From positions 101,146,151 to 101,210,150 of the forward strand of contig OV884060.1 in assembly GCA_930367215.1 (NCBI GenBank): 64,000 nucleotides of DNA, in the 5' to 3' direction. The position numbers and the translations under genes are program-made. The notes below the pieces were generated by a model. It had not been told where the DNA came from. It was given only the letters and a program-made list of their open reading frames with translations, and searched no databases. Source of the DNA: Pollenia angustigena (Eukaryota; Arthropoda; Insecta; Diptera; Polleniidae). Each line of letters starts with the position of its first letter. Positions within the stretch are counted from its first letter, which is position 1. Of this stretch, positions 47,234 through 58,052 are shown piece by piece.

Positions 47234-47490
47234 GAGCCGTTTATTTTGAAAGTGGCATAAGTCATTTCGGTTTTTAAGTCGAGATATTTAAGGGTTTGCG
47301 TTTTAACACGTTTTAAAATATGGATGCTAACTTTCGAGAAGATTCACTTGTATTTGATACATCATGATAATGATATTTTTCTAAGTATTTATTATTATTA
47401 TTATTTATTATTATTATTTATTATTATATTTATTATTAACTCGATTTTTTTTGAAAAAGTGACTAATGCCACTTTCAAAATAAACGGCTC
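47234..47490. mobile_element. 257-bp MITE with GAGCCGTTTATTTTGAAA termini
   Basis: The right end TTTCAAAATAAACGGCTC is the perfect complement of the left, and pairing continues to GTGGCAT. The flanks are ATATGTAT and ATATATAT, an 8-bp TSD with one mismatch or simply AT-rich coincidence. A (TTA)n run at 47389-47436 lies inside. Confidence 0.8.
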
Positions 47491-48138
47491 ATATATATAT
47501 ATGTATTTTAATAATTTTCTTTCGAAAAAAATTCTCATACAAATTTTACTATACGTTCAATCACTTGTGTTGTGAAATAAGATTATTTATTATGTGTGGT
47601 ACAAATGACTAAAATAAAAAAATGGCATTTAACTTTTATTTATTTATTTCGAATATGGGTTTCTAATACAACAAGACATAATATCTTATAATTTAGAGTA
47701 TTAGAATCAGACTTTTTACATAATGTGATTACAAATTGGACAATGATTATTAAAAATTTAAACAATTTAAATAAATAACTGTTTTATTTTTAAATCAAGC
47801 TCTAGGTCTTTTTATTATTAAATTATTTATTTTCAATATTTCGCTAACCTTTGGTTAGCATCTTCAGGAAATTAAATTTTTAATATAAAAAACAAAAAAC
47901 AATAACAAAATTATGAAAAAAATTTTTGTCATAAATTAAATTCAAAAACCTAATTGTCATAAAACATTTTCAAAAACCAAAAACACAAAAATAAAATATA
48001 ACTAAAGTATAACAATTCATATAAATTGAAAAAATTTCCTATTTATAAACCTAATTCAAAAACCATATTTGCAATAATAAAAAATTTTGACTAAAAGAAA
48101 AATATAAAAAATAAAAAAATGTTATCATATCTAATACT

Positions 48139-48687
48139 TCATCTCTTAATAACTAAATTTCTATAATTACTAGCTATATTTTCTGTGTCTGCTTTGAAAT
48201 TCATTCTTTGTGTTGTTGGTGTATTAATTATGTGTAACATTTCTAATATGAATCTGCGTTTGTAGTTTGTTTCATTGTTTAACACTGATGCATTTTCAAA
48301 ATCTGGATAGTGATTTAGTTCATAACAATGATGAGATAATGCTGTTTTTTTAGAGTTAATGTTTCTATATTTCTGATCTGATCTATGTCCTGCAACTCTA
48401 GTCTTTAATTTATTTTTCGTTGTATCTACATAAACCTTGTCGCAATTCTCATTATTACTTCCATTACAAGGAATCTTGTAGATAATATTCGACATATTCC
48501 ATTTATTAATTCTATCCTTAGTCCTGCTATATAAACTATTTAATGTGTTGTAAGCCCTATATGCCACTCTATATTTGTCTGTGTCAAAGATCTTCGATCC
48601 TTTAATCCTTTCTGATATGTTAGGTATATACGTTAACGATTTGTATATTCGAGGTTCTATTGTTACTTCCCTCCTTATATTGATCAA
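48139..48687 (-). pseudogene. Penelope GIY-YIG endonuclease domain
   Basis: The 182-codon frame is the C-terminal region of a Penelope polyprotein. The nuclease core is visible as IYKIPC (69-74), CDKVYVDTTKNKLKTRVAGH (82-101, containing Arg97) and a Glu near 149. The usual YVG/YIG glycine is Asp here (YVDTT), probably inactivating. It is separated from the RT by a frameshift around 48690-48780. Confidence 0.85.
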
Positions 48688-48776
48688 TTAATCTATAAAT
48701 CAGTTTCCTTGGAAAATTGTTGTCCCTAAGTATATTCCTAATTTTAATTATGTTTCTCCTGTGAAAAGTTCTGTCA

Positions 48777-49175
48777 CTAATCGTCAGCACTATTAATTAA
48801 ATTTCTAACAGTATTTATAATCACCTGTTTACTATGCTTAGAATAAAAATTTATAATTCTTCCCGATGTCGTTGGCTTCTGACACCAATCTAGTACTAAC
48901 CTGTTTCCTCTTCTTATAATCAAAGTATCCAAAAAAGGTAATTCCGAATTTGACTCCGTCTCTAAAGTGAATTTAATATAACTGCTAAATTCATTAAATT
49001 TTTCCAATAAGGCATTCACACCGCATTCAGAAATAATGCAGAATATATCATCTACATATTTAATACTTATTTTCGGTTTAATATTTAATTTTTCAATAGA
49101 TACATCAAGTAATTTCTCCATAACTATATCAGCTATAATTGGAGATGCAGGAGATCCCGTTGGAAGTCCGAAATA
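48777..49175 (-). pseudogene. Penelope reverse transcriptase, C-terminal part
   Basis: Starts upstream of the first ATG with GLPTGSPASPIIADIVMEKL, then ISIKYVDDIFCII, whose YVDD is the catalytic motif, followed by ELPFLDTLIIRRGNRL and FYSKHSKQ, all typical of Penelope RT. The fingers and the first catalytic Asp are missing because of 5' truncation at about 49180. Confidence 0.85.
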
Positions 49176-49409
49176 TTGAAAATAAATAATTTAATATTAA
49201 AAAGACCTAGAGCTTGATTTAAAAATAAAACAGTTATTAAATTAAAAAAGGTCAAATAATTTAAATAAATTTAAATAATAAAAAAAAAAAAAAAAAAATT
49301 AAAATATTTATAAAAGAGTAAATGAAAATATTAATAAAAAGTAAAATAGAAATAAAAATATAAGTTCTAAAAAATAATTGCTTTTAATTTTTGATAGGTT
49401 TTTTAAAAG

Positions 49410-50095
49410 TTAAAATTTATTACCATACAATTGCGAGAGTAAATTTTTAAATTTAATTGCGTTGCTAGTATTTTGAATGTAAGCAGGGAGTTGGTTCCAG
49501 AGACGAATTGTTAAAATAAAAAACTGCCTTTCAGATGCCGTGTCATTATGCCGAAATTGGATGATGCCATTACCCCTCGATGATCTAGTGAACTGTACGC
49601 GGACAAAAAGGTATCTGGGCATTTTTGTCATAACAATTTTGTGTAGCATAACAAGGTTTTTTTGCATTAAATAGTTATCAAATGTCATAGGCAGTAAATG
49701 TACCGTACAACGTTATTAAAAGTAGTTTTAGGTTTCAATGTATCCTTTGAACTACAACCATAAAAAACCTCAGATGAATATAAAAGAGTAGGTAATATAT
49801 ACGTTTTCGCAAGAAGTAGCCGTATTTTTAGAGGTGTATAATACTGTGTAGTCCATAAGCTCCTTAGCATACAATATACTCTGCCACATGTCCTATTAAT
49901 ATGGTCAGATCAAGTTAAGGTATTATTGAAAATCACGCCAAGATTTCTGACGGAACTAACTATATCAATTTTTGTACCTCCAAGGAAGATACAATTTGAG
50001 ATTCAATTTTGACAGATTTCTTACAAATTATTAGGCATTTAGACTTATTTGGGTTAAGACACAACCCATTTGCTGACGCCCAGAGAAAAATACTA
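49410..50095 (-). pseudogene. CR1-like LINE RT, thumb and C-terminal part
   Basis: Continues the LINE after the piggyBac insertion: FLWASANGLCLNPNKSKCL, then SDHINRTCGRV, IRLLLAKTYILPTLLYSSEV (49870-49685) and YLFVRVQFTRSSRGN, RLWNQLPAYIQNTSN, ending QLYGNKF at 49410 with TAA. This is the CR1-group C-terminus. Several frameshifts. The 3' UTR follows and is entered by the Penelope element. Confidence 0.8.
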
Positions 50096-50099
50096 TTAA

Positions 50100-52746
50100 C
50101 CCTCTAACTGGCAAAACAGAATCCGTTAATTTTATTTATCGGGAATTTTACTAAGGGTAAACAATGGTCAAAAATTACGATTTTCAAAGTTTCACGTAAA
50201 ACGAATCAGCCGTTTAGCCGCCAGATAGATTTTTATGTTGCGCTCCTATAGGGTCGCTTACCAGTTTGAGCGTAAAAAATATAGATAGGTAAGAACTACG
50301 TAACTATATATTCAAGAGTGGGTTTTATTAGAAAATAAGAAGAAAAAAGTTGAAAATAAACAATAACAAGGCTTAATAAGTAATGAAAAGATAAAACACG
50401 ACGGTGATAGGCGCCGAAACAATTTTTTGCAGTAGTTATGCAGAGATGCAAGTGACACTTTTCACAAAAAATTGTGTTTTGGACGTTTTGCATAACTTAC
50501 AAAATCTTTTTTTCACTGTTTCTCAACATTGTTGGGTTATGGTTGAATCCGTCATAACGAATATCATCAATGGGCTCTTTGGCTTTCTGACCAATCCTCA
50601 AATTACATGGTGGTGTTGATGCTGGTGGTGTTGTGGGACTAGGTGGTCGCGATGTTGGTCGGCCAACAAATCGTTTATCTACAAACTTGACAAGACCACT
50701 GGCAATTTTTTTTCGCAAAATTTAGGTAACTGCAGCAATTTTTCATTCTGAACAGAATCAGTCGAATCATTTCTCTTTTCAGCGTGAATTCGTCGATATA
50801 AAATATATGAATTTGTTGCGGCCCTGTCAACGAAATGGTAGAAAAGTCGCACCATCATATTTCTTGTTTTCGCCCTTATATGGTAGCGGTCTATAAGTCC
50901 GTCCATTTAAAAAACACCACCCATGTGGCTGTTGTATTCACGTATTATTTGTGGACATTCCACTTCGATGAAACGCTTTTGCTTCCGATCAAACCGTGAT
51001 GCCTTCACTGCCTGATGCTCCCGACTTAAGCGCAAGAACGGCAGGACTCCAACATATGTTGAGGCTAACCGGACAGGTTTATTATCTTTTCACAATACTG
51101 TAGAAATATCCACACCATATGTAGTACCAACAAATTCAGTCGCATAGCCTCTCTCTTCTCGTTTTATGACAGCATCACTTGGGAGTTTACATTTTGGAAT
51201 CCTGTTTACACGAATGGTTCCTAAACTGTAAATTCCTCTGGCACGTAAAAATACCAATAAAGGTAATGAGGTGTAAAAGTTGTCGAAATATAATATATGA
51301 TGTTTGAAGTTTGGGATCGTTTGAAATAATCGAACTACAACATTTGAAGTGTTTAAAAGATCCGGTTGACCGTGAAGCACCACATTATCCCCAGCTCCGT
51401 TATAAATTTCGAAACGATATGCGAAACCGGTCCAATCGCAAAGCACAAAGAGTTTTACACCCCACTTATGCGGCTTGTTCCGCATTTTCGTAGAGCACAT
51501 TTGCTCGTCTACACAGAGCCGTGCCGGTTTTGGTACACTGTCAAACCGCTCGTTTAGTGCAGAGGCTAGCTTTCGGATTCGAAATAGTGGATCATAGCCA
51601 CGCTCACCCTTCCTTTTTCGATTGGTCTCATCTTCAAATGACAACTGCTTTTTTATGGTCATGAAACGCTTAACCGGCATTGTATTTGCTATGGGGGCGA
51701 AAGCATTTTCAGACCAATAACTTTCTAGATTTGGATAACGATAGAGTGACATAAATAGCATAATGCCTTTATATTTATACACCTCTACGTTATCAATTTG
51801 GAAGGTAGCATTTATATTTCCTCTCAATGCATGTCGGTTGCTGCTTGCGGCTGCACATCGGTGGAAGTCGATGGCTGAAGCTCTGTTTCCACATTTTCTT
51901 CATTCGAAATAGGAATGGGGTGAAGAGTTGACAAAGCCGATTGCACATCATCTATGCTCACATCGATTGAAAAATTTATAGCATCCACAAATAAGTCCGT
52001 ATTATCGCAAACTTTTCCAAAATACCAAAATAATTAATAACAATTCATTAAAAAAATATTAAACTATGTAAATATTGATAAAGTACATTTGCAAGGTGTT
52101 CATCGATTGCTCTTTCATTTTCTGGACTTATTTGATGGATTTGTGGATCGAAATCAGGGTCTTTTATGCTGTCGTCGCTGTCATAATCATCTTCATCTGC
52201 CTCCTCATCCGTTTCAACCATAAGAATCCATAACTTCAGCGATTTCTTCCTCAGACAATAAATTTAATCTGTATAATTTTGTACGCTCTATTGCTATAAA
52301 AAAGGGAAACAATAAAAAAATAATATGAAAGGAAAAAAGTACACGTGAACTGGTAAGCGCTCCTATAGGGATCCATTACTTTTACTTACCTGTACGTTGT
52401 AAATATAAAGAAAATCACAGAACTATGATTTATATGAACTCAAAATGATTCCAACACCATGAAAAAAAATTCACAATCACTTCGGTATATTAGAAATATA
52501 AATTATATCGAATTAAAAACTCGGTTCACAAAAAAATAATTTCACGTACTGTCAAATTGAAATTCTACATAAAAATGCTTATAAATACCAAACCAAAGGT
52601 CAGATCGGCTTGGTTGTTGAACTAAAAGCTTCGGTATAGTATTGCCATCATTTTTTTGTTTGGGTAAACTTTCATTGATTGGCACCTGTCGTATTAATGT
52701 GAATTTTGTGATGCTTCCCTACAGGGATGCTTACCAGTTAGAGGGT
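50100..52746 (-). mobile_element. piggyBac-superfamily element (2647 bp)
   Basis: The ends CCCTCTAACTGGCAA and TTACCAGTTAGAGGG are inverted. TTAA stands at 50096-50099 on the left, but the right flank is TCAG: only one TTAA is present. Subterminal motifs with TTACCAGTT near TCCTATAGGG occur at 50240-50273, 52348-52373 and 52714-52740. Removing exactly 2647 bases rejoins the LINE RT in frame (ending in DL, resuming INSIFLW). Confidence 0.9.
50296..52395 (-). pseudogene. piggyBac transposase pseudogene (DDE, with intron-like gaps)
   Basis: Cut-and-paste transposase. The N-terminal acidic region (ETDEEADEDDYDSDDSI) lies near 52100-52220, preceded by a plausible intron (GTAAGTAAAA to TTTTTTATAG, 52383-52293) and followed by one of about 75 bases. 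The core frame 51827-51090 has LCVDEQMCSTK (Asp107 of the frame) and YFDNFYTSLPLL (Asp182), the first two catalytic acids. A TGA ends it. The third acid block, normally GGVD..D, is GGVF-stop here (about 50910), so the triad is broken. The C-terminal region continues through RYHIRAKTRNMMVRLFYHF to a Cys-rich CEKCHLHLC tail at about 50440. Dead. Confidence 0.85.
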
Positions 52747-52824
52747 CAGATCAGTCAGATCATTTACGCAAGAGGTAATGGATGCCTTGGAACTACTCAG
52801 GTAAACTTGAATATCATCAGCATA
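52747..52824 (-). pseudogene. CR1-like LINE RT, catalytic YADD segment
   Basis: A 26-codon island between two insertions: YADDIQVYLSSSKASITSCV followed by NDLTDL. YADD is the RT active site. The upstream RT (54324 and above) ends ...IQM and joins YADD in frame once 52825-54323 is removed. Confidence 0.85.
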
Positions 52825-54323
52825 CACACAGAGAAAACAGATTCGTGATCACAACCGAATTTAGCGCCAATCGAATTTCGTCGGTTGCATGTACTATCAC
52901 AAAATTCGGTTACAATAACTGAAAATTTCGATTCTTAGCATAATATTTTTGATAGCAACATTTGATTTTTAGTACACTATCAGTTATAACCACAGATATT
53001 GTTGGTTGTTAGTATTGTTTTTAGAAAAAAATATGCTTATACCCGAATATATGATAGATGCAACTGAATTAATACAAAATTGGTGTTCATAACAAAAGTT
53101 TTGATTGACTTACCTAATATCTTTTTCCCTTCGGTTGCATGAACAATTTTCCCGATTTATAAATAAAAAAATCAAAGCAATTCCAATAACCTCCATTTTT
53201 GTGTGTTTATTTATTATTTATGTACCGTTTATTTATTCCCCCTTATCGTGTTTGGCGAACTTTAGGTAATATATTCAAGACAACGTGAACTTGCTTCTTT
53301 AAATCTATTACCAAACAGTCGCAAGCGTATTTTAAACTCGCCAACCACGAAAAGGGTAATAAATAATCATAAAATATAAAATCATACATATGTACATTAT
53401 TTATCCGATCAACACAGGCAATGTTGAGAACATCGTGGACCTACTCCCTTAAACGGAAAGAATTCTTATCGCACCTAAAAGAGTTCCAATTAGACCAAGC
53501 GAGCAGTGTTGAGGAACTGAGAAAGCATTGGGCTAAATTCTTAAGTGGCAATAGATGGCCTATCCTCGCCCAAATTCCTAGTGACCCCGGAGCTGAATAT
53601 AGTGGTAAAATCACCGATAGAGGAGTAATAAGATGACTCACCCCTCGGTAGCATCTATAGCCGCCGAGTCCAAAATAGATTTGATGGATGAGCTCAGAAG
53701 GTGGAATATAGACTTTGATGGGACTAGTGATCTATTGGAGTCTATAGAGCGTGCTGGAGAGTTAGCCCATATGTACGATGTTGATCGGACCAAATATTTT
53801 TTTAATATGATATTAAAACTTATATTATTGAATAATTTGTTTTTTACTTTTGACAGAAAATTCAGCTTATAATTAGTTTAGTACTCACAGCAAACAATTG
53901 GGACATATAGCTTTTTTTTTGGTTGCGAATAACAAATAAATATATTTTCATTTGTTGTACACGAATTTAAACCATACAAACAATCAATAATTATCTGCAA
54001 CAAATGCATAAGCAATTATATTATAAAATTTATTGACAAAAGCAAATAATTAATTGTAATAACCAATATTCTGTATTGCGCTTCAATAAATTTGGTTGTG
54101 ATTGCCACTATTCGTACTAATTTTTAGTATTAAATAAAATTAGTTATCATAACTAATAAAAGAATTGAAGGACTCATATTTCAGTTAGAATTACGCTTTA
54201 ATAATCATTAGTATTAAAAATCAGTTAGAGTAACACATTTTTAATAGTTGCAATAATAAATTATATTTCCTGATCAATATTTTATTACTGCAACCGTTTT
54301 CCAACCAATTTGTTTTCTGTGTG
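52825..54323 (+). mobile_element. CACAGAAAA-type TIR element (1499 bp) carrying a Gag-like frame
   Basis: The left CACACAGAGAAAACAG and right TTTTCTGTGTG are inverted. Removing exactly 1499 bases restores ATG|TATGCTGATGAT (Met-Tyr-Ala-Asp-Asp) of the host LINE, so there is no target duplication, or at most an ambiguous 2-bp one. The subterminal regions are rich in CGGTTGCA and ATTCGGTT motifs. The termini resemble those of 6251-7628. It contains a degraded Gag-type ORF pair at 53421-53872. Confidence 0.8.
53421..53872 (+). pseudogene. Gag-like N-terminal region (SAP-like) in two overlapping frames
   Basis: Frame 1 (53421-53636) starts MLRTSWTYSLKRKEFLSHL and holds an LKEFQLD...SVEELRKHWAKFL helix pair like the SAP-like N-terminal module of insect Ty3/gypsy Gags. 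Frame 2 (53633-53872) has DLMDELRRWNIDFDGTSDLL then SIERAGELAHMYDVD, which matches the start of the Gag matrix/capsid region (RKW...FDG..DPL.FLER.EELA). The two overlap by 4 bases; an indel probably separated one ORF. Capsid, knuckles, protease and RT are absent, and no LTRs are seen, so it was either captured by the TIR element or is a nested Gag scrap. Function unknown. Confidence 0.65.
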
Positions 54324-55070
54324 CATTTGTATACTGGAATACTTAAGTTGCTGCGGTATGTCATTTGCATACAATGAGAATAATAATGGTCGAAGTATGG
54401 AACCCTGTGGAACACCTCTTACAACACATAAAGGATATGAAACAAGTCCACCATATGAAACGCTCTGCAGTCTATCCGTTAAATACGATAAGATTAACTT
54501 AACAGCAGTTGTTGAAAAATTTAATATTTTCGATAGTTTCAAGCACAGTATAGAATGGTCAACCGTGTCGAAAGCTTTTGAGTGGTCAAGTAGTACCAAC
54601 ATCGATATTTTTCCAGTATCTAAGTTACCCCTAATCTCTTCAACAACATTAGTTAGAGCTGTCACACAGCTATGCTGAGGCCTAAAGTCCGATTGGCGCT
54701 CAGTTAGTAAGTTTTCCTCTGTAACATATTTAAATATCTGGAGCTGAAGCAGTTGTTCAAAAACTTTGGATAGGTAAGGCAGAATTGAAATTGGGCGATA
54801 TTCGCATCCTGTCTTTGGGACAGGAATGACCTTGGCATAATTCCATTCCATAGGGAATGTACTAGTGATGATAATAGTGTTAAATAAATGCACAACAGAG
54901 CGTATTATCCAGGGCAGGATTAATTTAATAAATCTAGGATTAATATCATCCAACTTTATGAAAAACTTCCACAACATCTTCCGCAATAAAGCATCTAAAA
55001 CTGAATTTCAAAATAGCGGGATCAAATGATGCGATTCGAGAGTAAAAATCAGGGCTCGGTGTGGGCATCT
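54285..55070 (-). pseudogene. CR1-like LINE RT, N-terminal and palm part
   Basis: The main frame 54986-54285 contains INPRFIKLILPWII, PMEWNYAKVIPVPKTGCEYR, NLLTERQSDFRPQHSCVTAL, SMLVLLDHSKAFDTVDHS (first catalytic Asp) and YPLCVVRGVPQGSILR. It then runs ten codons into the inserted element at 54323. Upstream, in another frame, YSRIASFDPAILKFSFR marks the pre-RT region to about 55070. The QSDFRP and RPLL changes (usually QSGFRP, GPLL) show decay. The endonuclease is missing through 5' truncation at about 55205. Confidence 0.85.
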
Positions 55071-55205
55071 TTATAAGATATACTTTCTGTAAGTTCTGCA
55101 TCTCTTATACTATTGATTTGGTAAAAACATGATTCTAAATACAATATCTTCCTAGTACGTAATATCTTATAAGGCGGTACAGAACAATATTTATGCCTAA
55201 TATTT

Positions 55206-55637
55206 TTTCAGTTCAGTTATTTTGACTATGCGAGTAACTGCAAATAATACATGGTATTTGTTTACTTAAAGTAAAATAAATCAACTTCATTGCTAAATTA
55301 TCGCCGCATGGTGTCGTCATTTCTTACATGTAATGGCCATAAAAAGAAGAAGTTATTGCTCGAAAATTTCATAAAAGATAAAATTACCAGCATGTCGGAG
55401 CAAGATTTCGAGTCCTAAAACTTAAATGTTGTATAAAAGACAGACAAATTGCACCTACTACAGTTTTCTCAATTAGGATCAAGGATAGCCTAGTTTAAAC
55501 ATGTCCTTTTGCAAACAATTTAAATAAAATTAAAACTTTTATGGCTTTTATTATTAATCTTTTTAACTCGCTATGTTAGCTTGTTGAGAACTTAACCGAC
55601 CAAATATCCTTTTTTTAACTAAAAATACTTATTCACC
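55206..55637. other. Unassigned AT-rich sequence
   Basis: Flank of the truncated LINE; nothing recognised. Confidence 0.4.
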
Positions 55638-56153
55638 CCTATCGCAAACAACTACTCCCATGAAAATATTCCCATGTTTTTTTATTTTGTATTGTGAATG
55701 ATTCCCATGACAAATTTTTTGGGAATGAATTCCCAAACTTAAAAAAATTGGCATCGCCAATGTTTACTCCCGCGAGTATTTTTACTAAATAAATTACCAA
55801 CAAGTGTCAATGTGAACGAGAAGGGAACATGTAAATTTTAATTTGTATTCTAAGGTAGGACTCAATTAAATTTATTTTTTCTTTTATTGAAGGAGTTTTA
55901 ATTAAGAAAATGAAGATAAACACCATTCATTATTTATTTTATTATATTTTTATTAGTATTATATTTTGTATATTTTTCTTTCAAAATACAAGCATTGACA
56001 ATTTATTCACAATAGACACGTTTGTTTATAAAATACTAGCAAATAATTCACAATAGTAATTATAACTCCCAAAATATTTGCGATACCGATATTTTGGGGA
56101 TGGAAATATAGGTTTGCTCCCATATAACATATTCCCATAACATTCGCGATAGG
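55638..56153. mobile_element. 516-bp MITE with CCTATCGCRAA termini
   Basis: The left CCTATCGCAAACAACTACTC and right CATTCGCGATAGG pair over about 20 bases with mismatches, and ATTCCCAT and CTCCCAT motifs recur in inverted order inside. No clear target duplication. Confidence 0.6.
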
Positions 56154-57110
56154 ATTAATTTATTTATTGATGTATTTTTTATACATAAATTTTTTACAGT
56201 ATAATCTTATCTTATTTCACTAAAGATATGGTAAGTGCTGCAAGAGATCTGTAGACGTCTTTTACGTAAAGATAGACGAATGTATATGTAACTATTTCGA
56301 GATGGGGAATTATTACTGAAATCTTTTTTATAAAAATATTTTTTTAATAAAGTTTTATAATTTTTTTACATACAATTAACAAGATTTTTTTTATCGTGCT
56401 TAATAAATATTGTAACATAAATGAAATATGTGTGCCTGTCACTGAGATCGGAACAATTGGAAAAATACATTGGGAGCAAAAACCTTGAAATTAACTAAAA
56501 TCAACTTGTAGAAACATTACAATTTAAAAATTCCTCCCTATGGGAGAAAAAAAATTCCTCCTTATGGGAAAACACGTTAGGAGGACATTGAACTATGAAA
56601 ATTCCTCCTTATGGGAATCACGTAGGGAGGAAAAATCATATACGGAATCCCAGTAAATATATTTCTGTTGACCATTTCCGATATTTTTCTCCGTTTTGCT
56701 CTATTCGAAGAGTTTCCAAAGGATATAAACGCTTTTCATTTTCTCGTAATTTAACTTCAATTTTTTTTTTGGAAAAATGTGCGTGCATGTATAGATACAT
56801 GCATATTAGAGCTATAAGAAAATGTTTGGCATAGGACAACAGGGTGAAAACACCTGCCTCCCACCATTTTGCGAAAAAGCCTCACACAGGGAAGCAAATT
56901 TCTAAAACCTTTCAAGAAATTTTGAGCCTGTATAACAATGGGTGTTTTCAAACCTCAACCCGATCTCTACGTGAACGTTTTTAACAACTCGAAAAAAATT
57001 TCATATTTTTTATTAATAACTTTTAATGTTCTACACGACTATACTATGCCGATTTTTTATGTTCGCAAAAAGTGTGAAAAAGTTATAACCATAATACATT
57101 TAAATATACA
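56154..57110. other. Unassigned sequence with a short interspersed motif
   Basis: AAAATTCCTCCYTATGGGA occurs three times at about 56530-56615, with an inverted CACGTAGGGAGGAA following, so the stretch can fold into a small hairpin cluster. No gene. Confidence 0.5.
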
Positions 57111-57350
57111 GCCATGTCACAGAGAACAATTTCGTTTGGAAACGGAATTCATTTCGTAATATGGTGCTTCAGATAATGACGAAAACATTTTTCGGAATGA
57201 AACCATTTTTGTTTTCATGAACAGAATGGGAGTTTTCTGTATCTGAAAGGCCAAAAAACTATAAAAATACATTTTCTATTCATAAACAAATATGTTTTCT
57301 TCAATTCCGAACGAAATCATTCCGAACGGAATTGTACTCTGTGACATGGC
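57111..57350. mobile_element. 240-bp MITE with GCCATGTCACAGAG termini
   Basis: GCCATGTCACAGAGAACAAT and, inverted on the right, GCCATGTCACAGAGTACAAT, with pairing extended through CGTT.GGAA. Non-coding, TSD unclear. Confidence 0.8.
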
Positions 57351-57545
57351 CTATAATAATATAACAATAGATTATTGAAAAATACATACTAGTGTTTTTC
57401 ATTAAATCCTTAAAATTTACATTTATGCAAATGGACAAACTTGCAAGACTCGTCTCATGAAGGTCCTTTTAAGATAAGATTCGTTTGACATTGTTTGACA
57501 TTGTTCAGTCCATTAACATTTTTGACATTTTTTCAATAATCTGTT

Positions 57546-58052
57546 TCAACTAGTTGCTATACCAGCAAAATTTGCAATAAATCGCCTGTAATAATTGCAA
57601 AAGGCTACAAATCTTCTTACATCGTCAGCATTTTTAGGAATGGGATATTTTCTTATAGCATCAAATTTTTCTGGATCCGGTTTAATTCCTTGGGGAGTTA
57701 TTAAATGTCCTAAATATGTTACTTCTGGTTTCAAGAAACAATATTTTTGATCAAGTTCAGTTTGGTGAAACGAACTTGTCATATCTAATGTTGAAAAGTA
57801 TTTTGCTCTTCTTAATTTGTCCAAAATGTCATCTAGACGGGATAAAGGAAATTTGTCGTTAACAATTTTGTCGTTAAGTTTCCTAAAATCGACAACTAAT
57901 CTCCACTTCTTCAAATCTGTTTGACCTTTCTTTGGGACTAATAGCAGTGGTGCGTTATATGGACTTAAAGATGGTTCAATAATGTTATTTTCCAAAAGTT
58001 TATTCACTTGCGAATTTGTTTCTGTTGTATGCAGTGTTGCCAATTTAGCCAT
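57546..58052 (-). pseudogene. Ty3/gypsy reverse transcriptase, active-site deleted
   Basis: Reads NKLLENNIIEPSLSPYNAPL, LLVPKKG, WRLVVDFRKLNDKIVNDKFP, FSTLDMTSSFHQTELD (first catalytic Asp), then jumps to CFLKPEVTYLGHLITPQGIK and NADDVRRFVAFCNYYRRFI. About 70 residues with FGLKNAP and the YLDD active site are missing by an in-frame deletion. RNase H and integrase are absent. Its 5' side is the hAT insertion, whose removal puts it in frame with the pol N-terminus. Confidence 0.9.

Larger units (their letters stand above)
47780..49240 (-). mobile_element. Penelope-like element, 5' truncated, with an inverted end fragment
   Basis: Minus-strand element holding the RT palm/thumb and a GIY-YIG endonuclease. 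The segment CAAGCTCTAGGTCTTTTTA at about 47802 recurs as its reverse complement at about 49198, with AAATAACTGTTTTATTTTT on the outside of both. The truncated 5' side is thus capped by an inverted copy of the terminal sequence, as is typical of Penelope insertions. Inserted in the 3' UTR of the CR1-like LINE. Confidence 0.85.
47635..55205 (-). mobile_element. CR1-like LINE (minus), 5' truncated, interrupted by three transposons
   Basis: RT-coding LINE read from about 55205 down to a (TAAA)n tail at 47635-47650. Three elements interrupt it: a CACAGAAAA-type element (52825-54323), a piggyBac element (50100-52746) and a Penelope element (about 47780-49240). A second copy of its 3' end is at 35.6 kb. 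The RT style (LLDHSKAFDTVDHS, RGVPQGSI, LYANDIPQ) and non-poly-A tail suggest the CR1/L2/Crack group rather than jockey. Confidence 0.8.

Noticed and set aside
54310..54678. 122-codon plus frame
   Set aside because: Shadow of the CR1-like RT on the minus strand.
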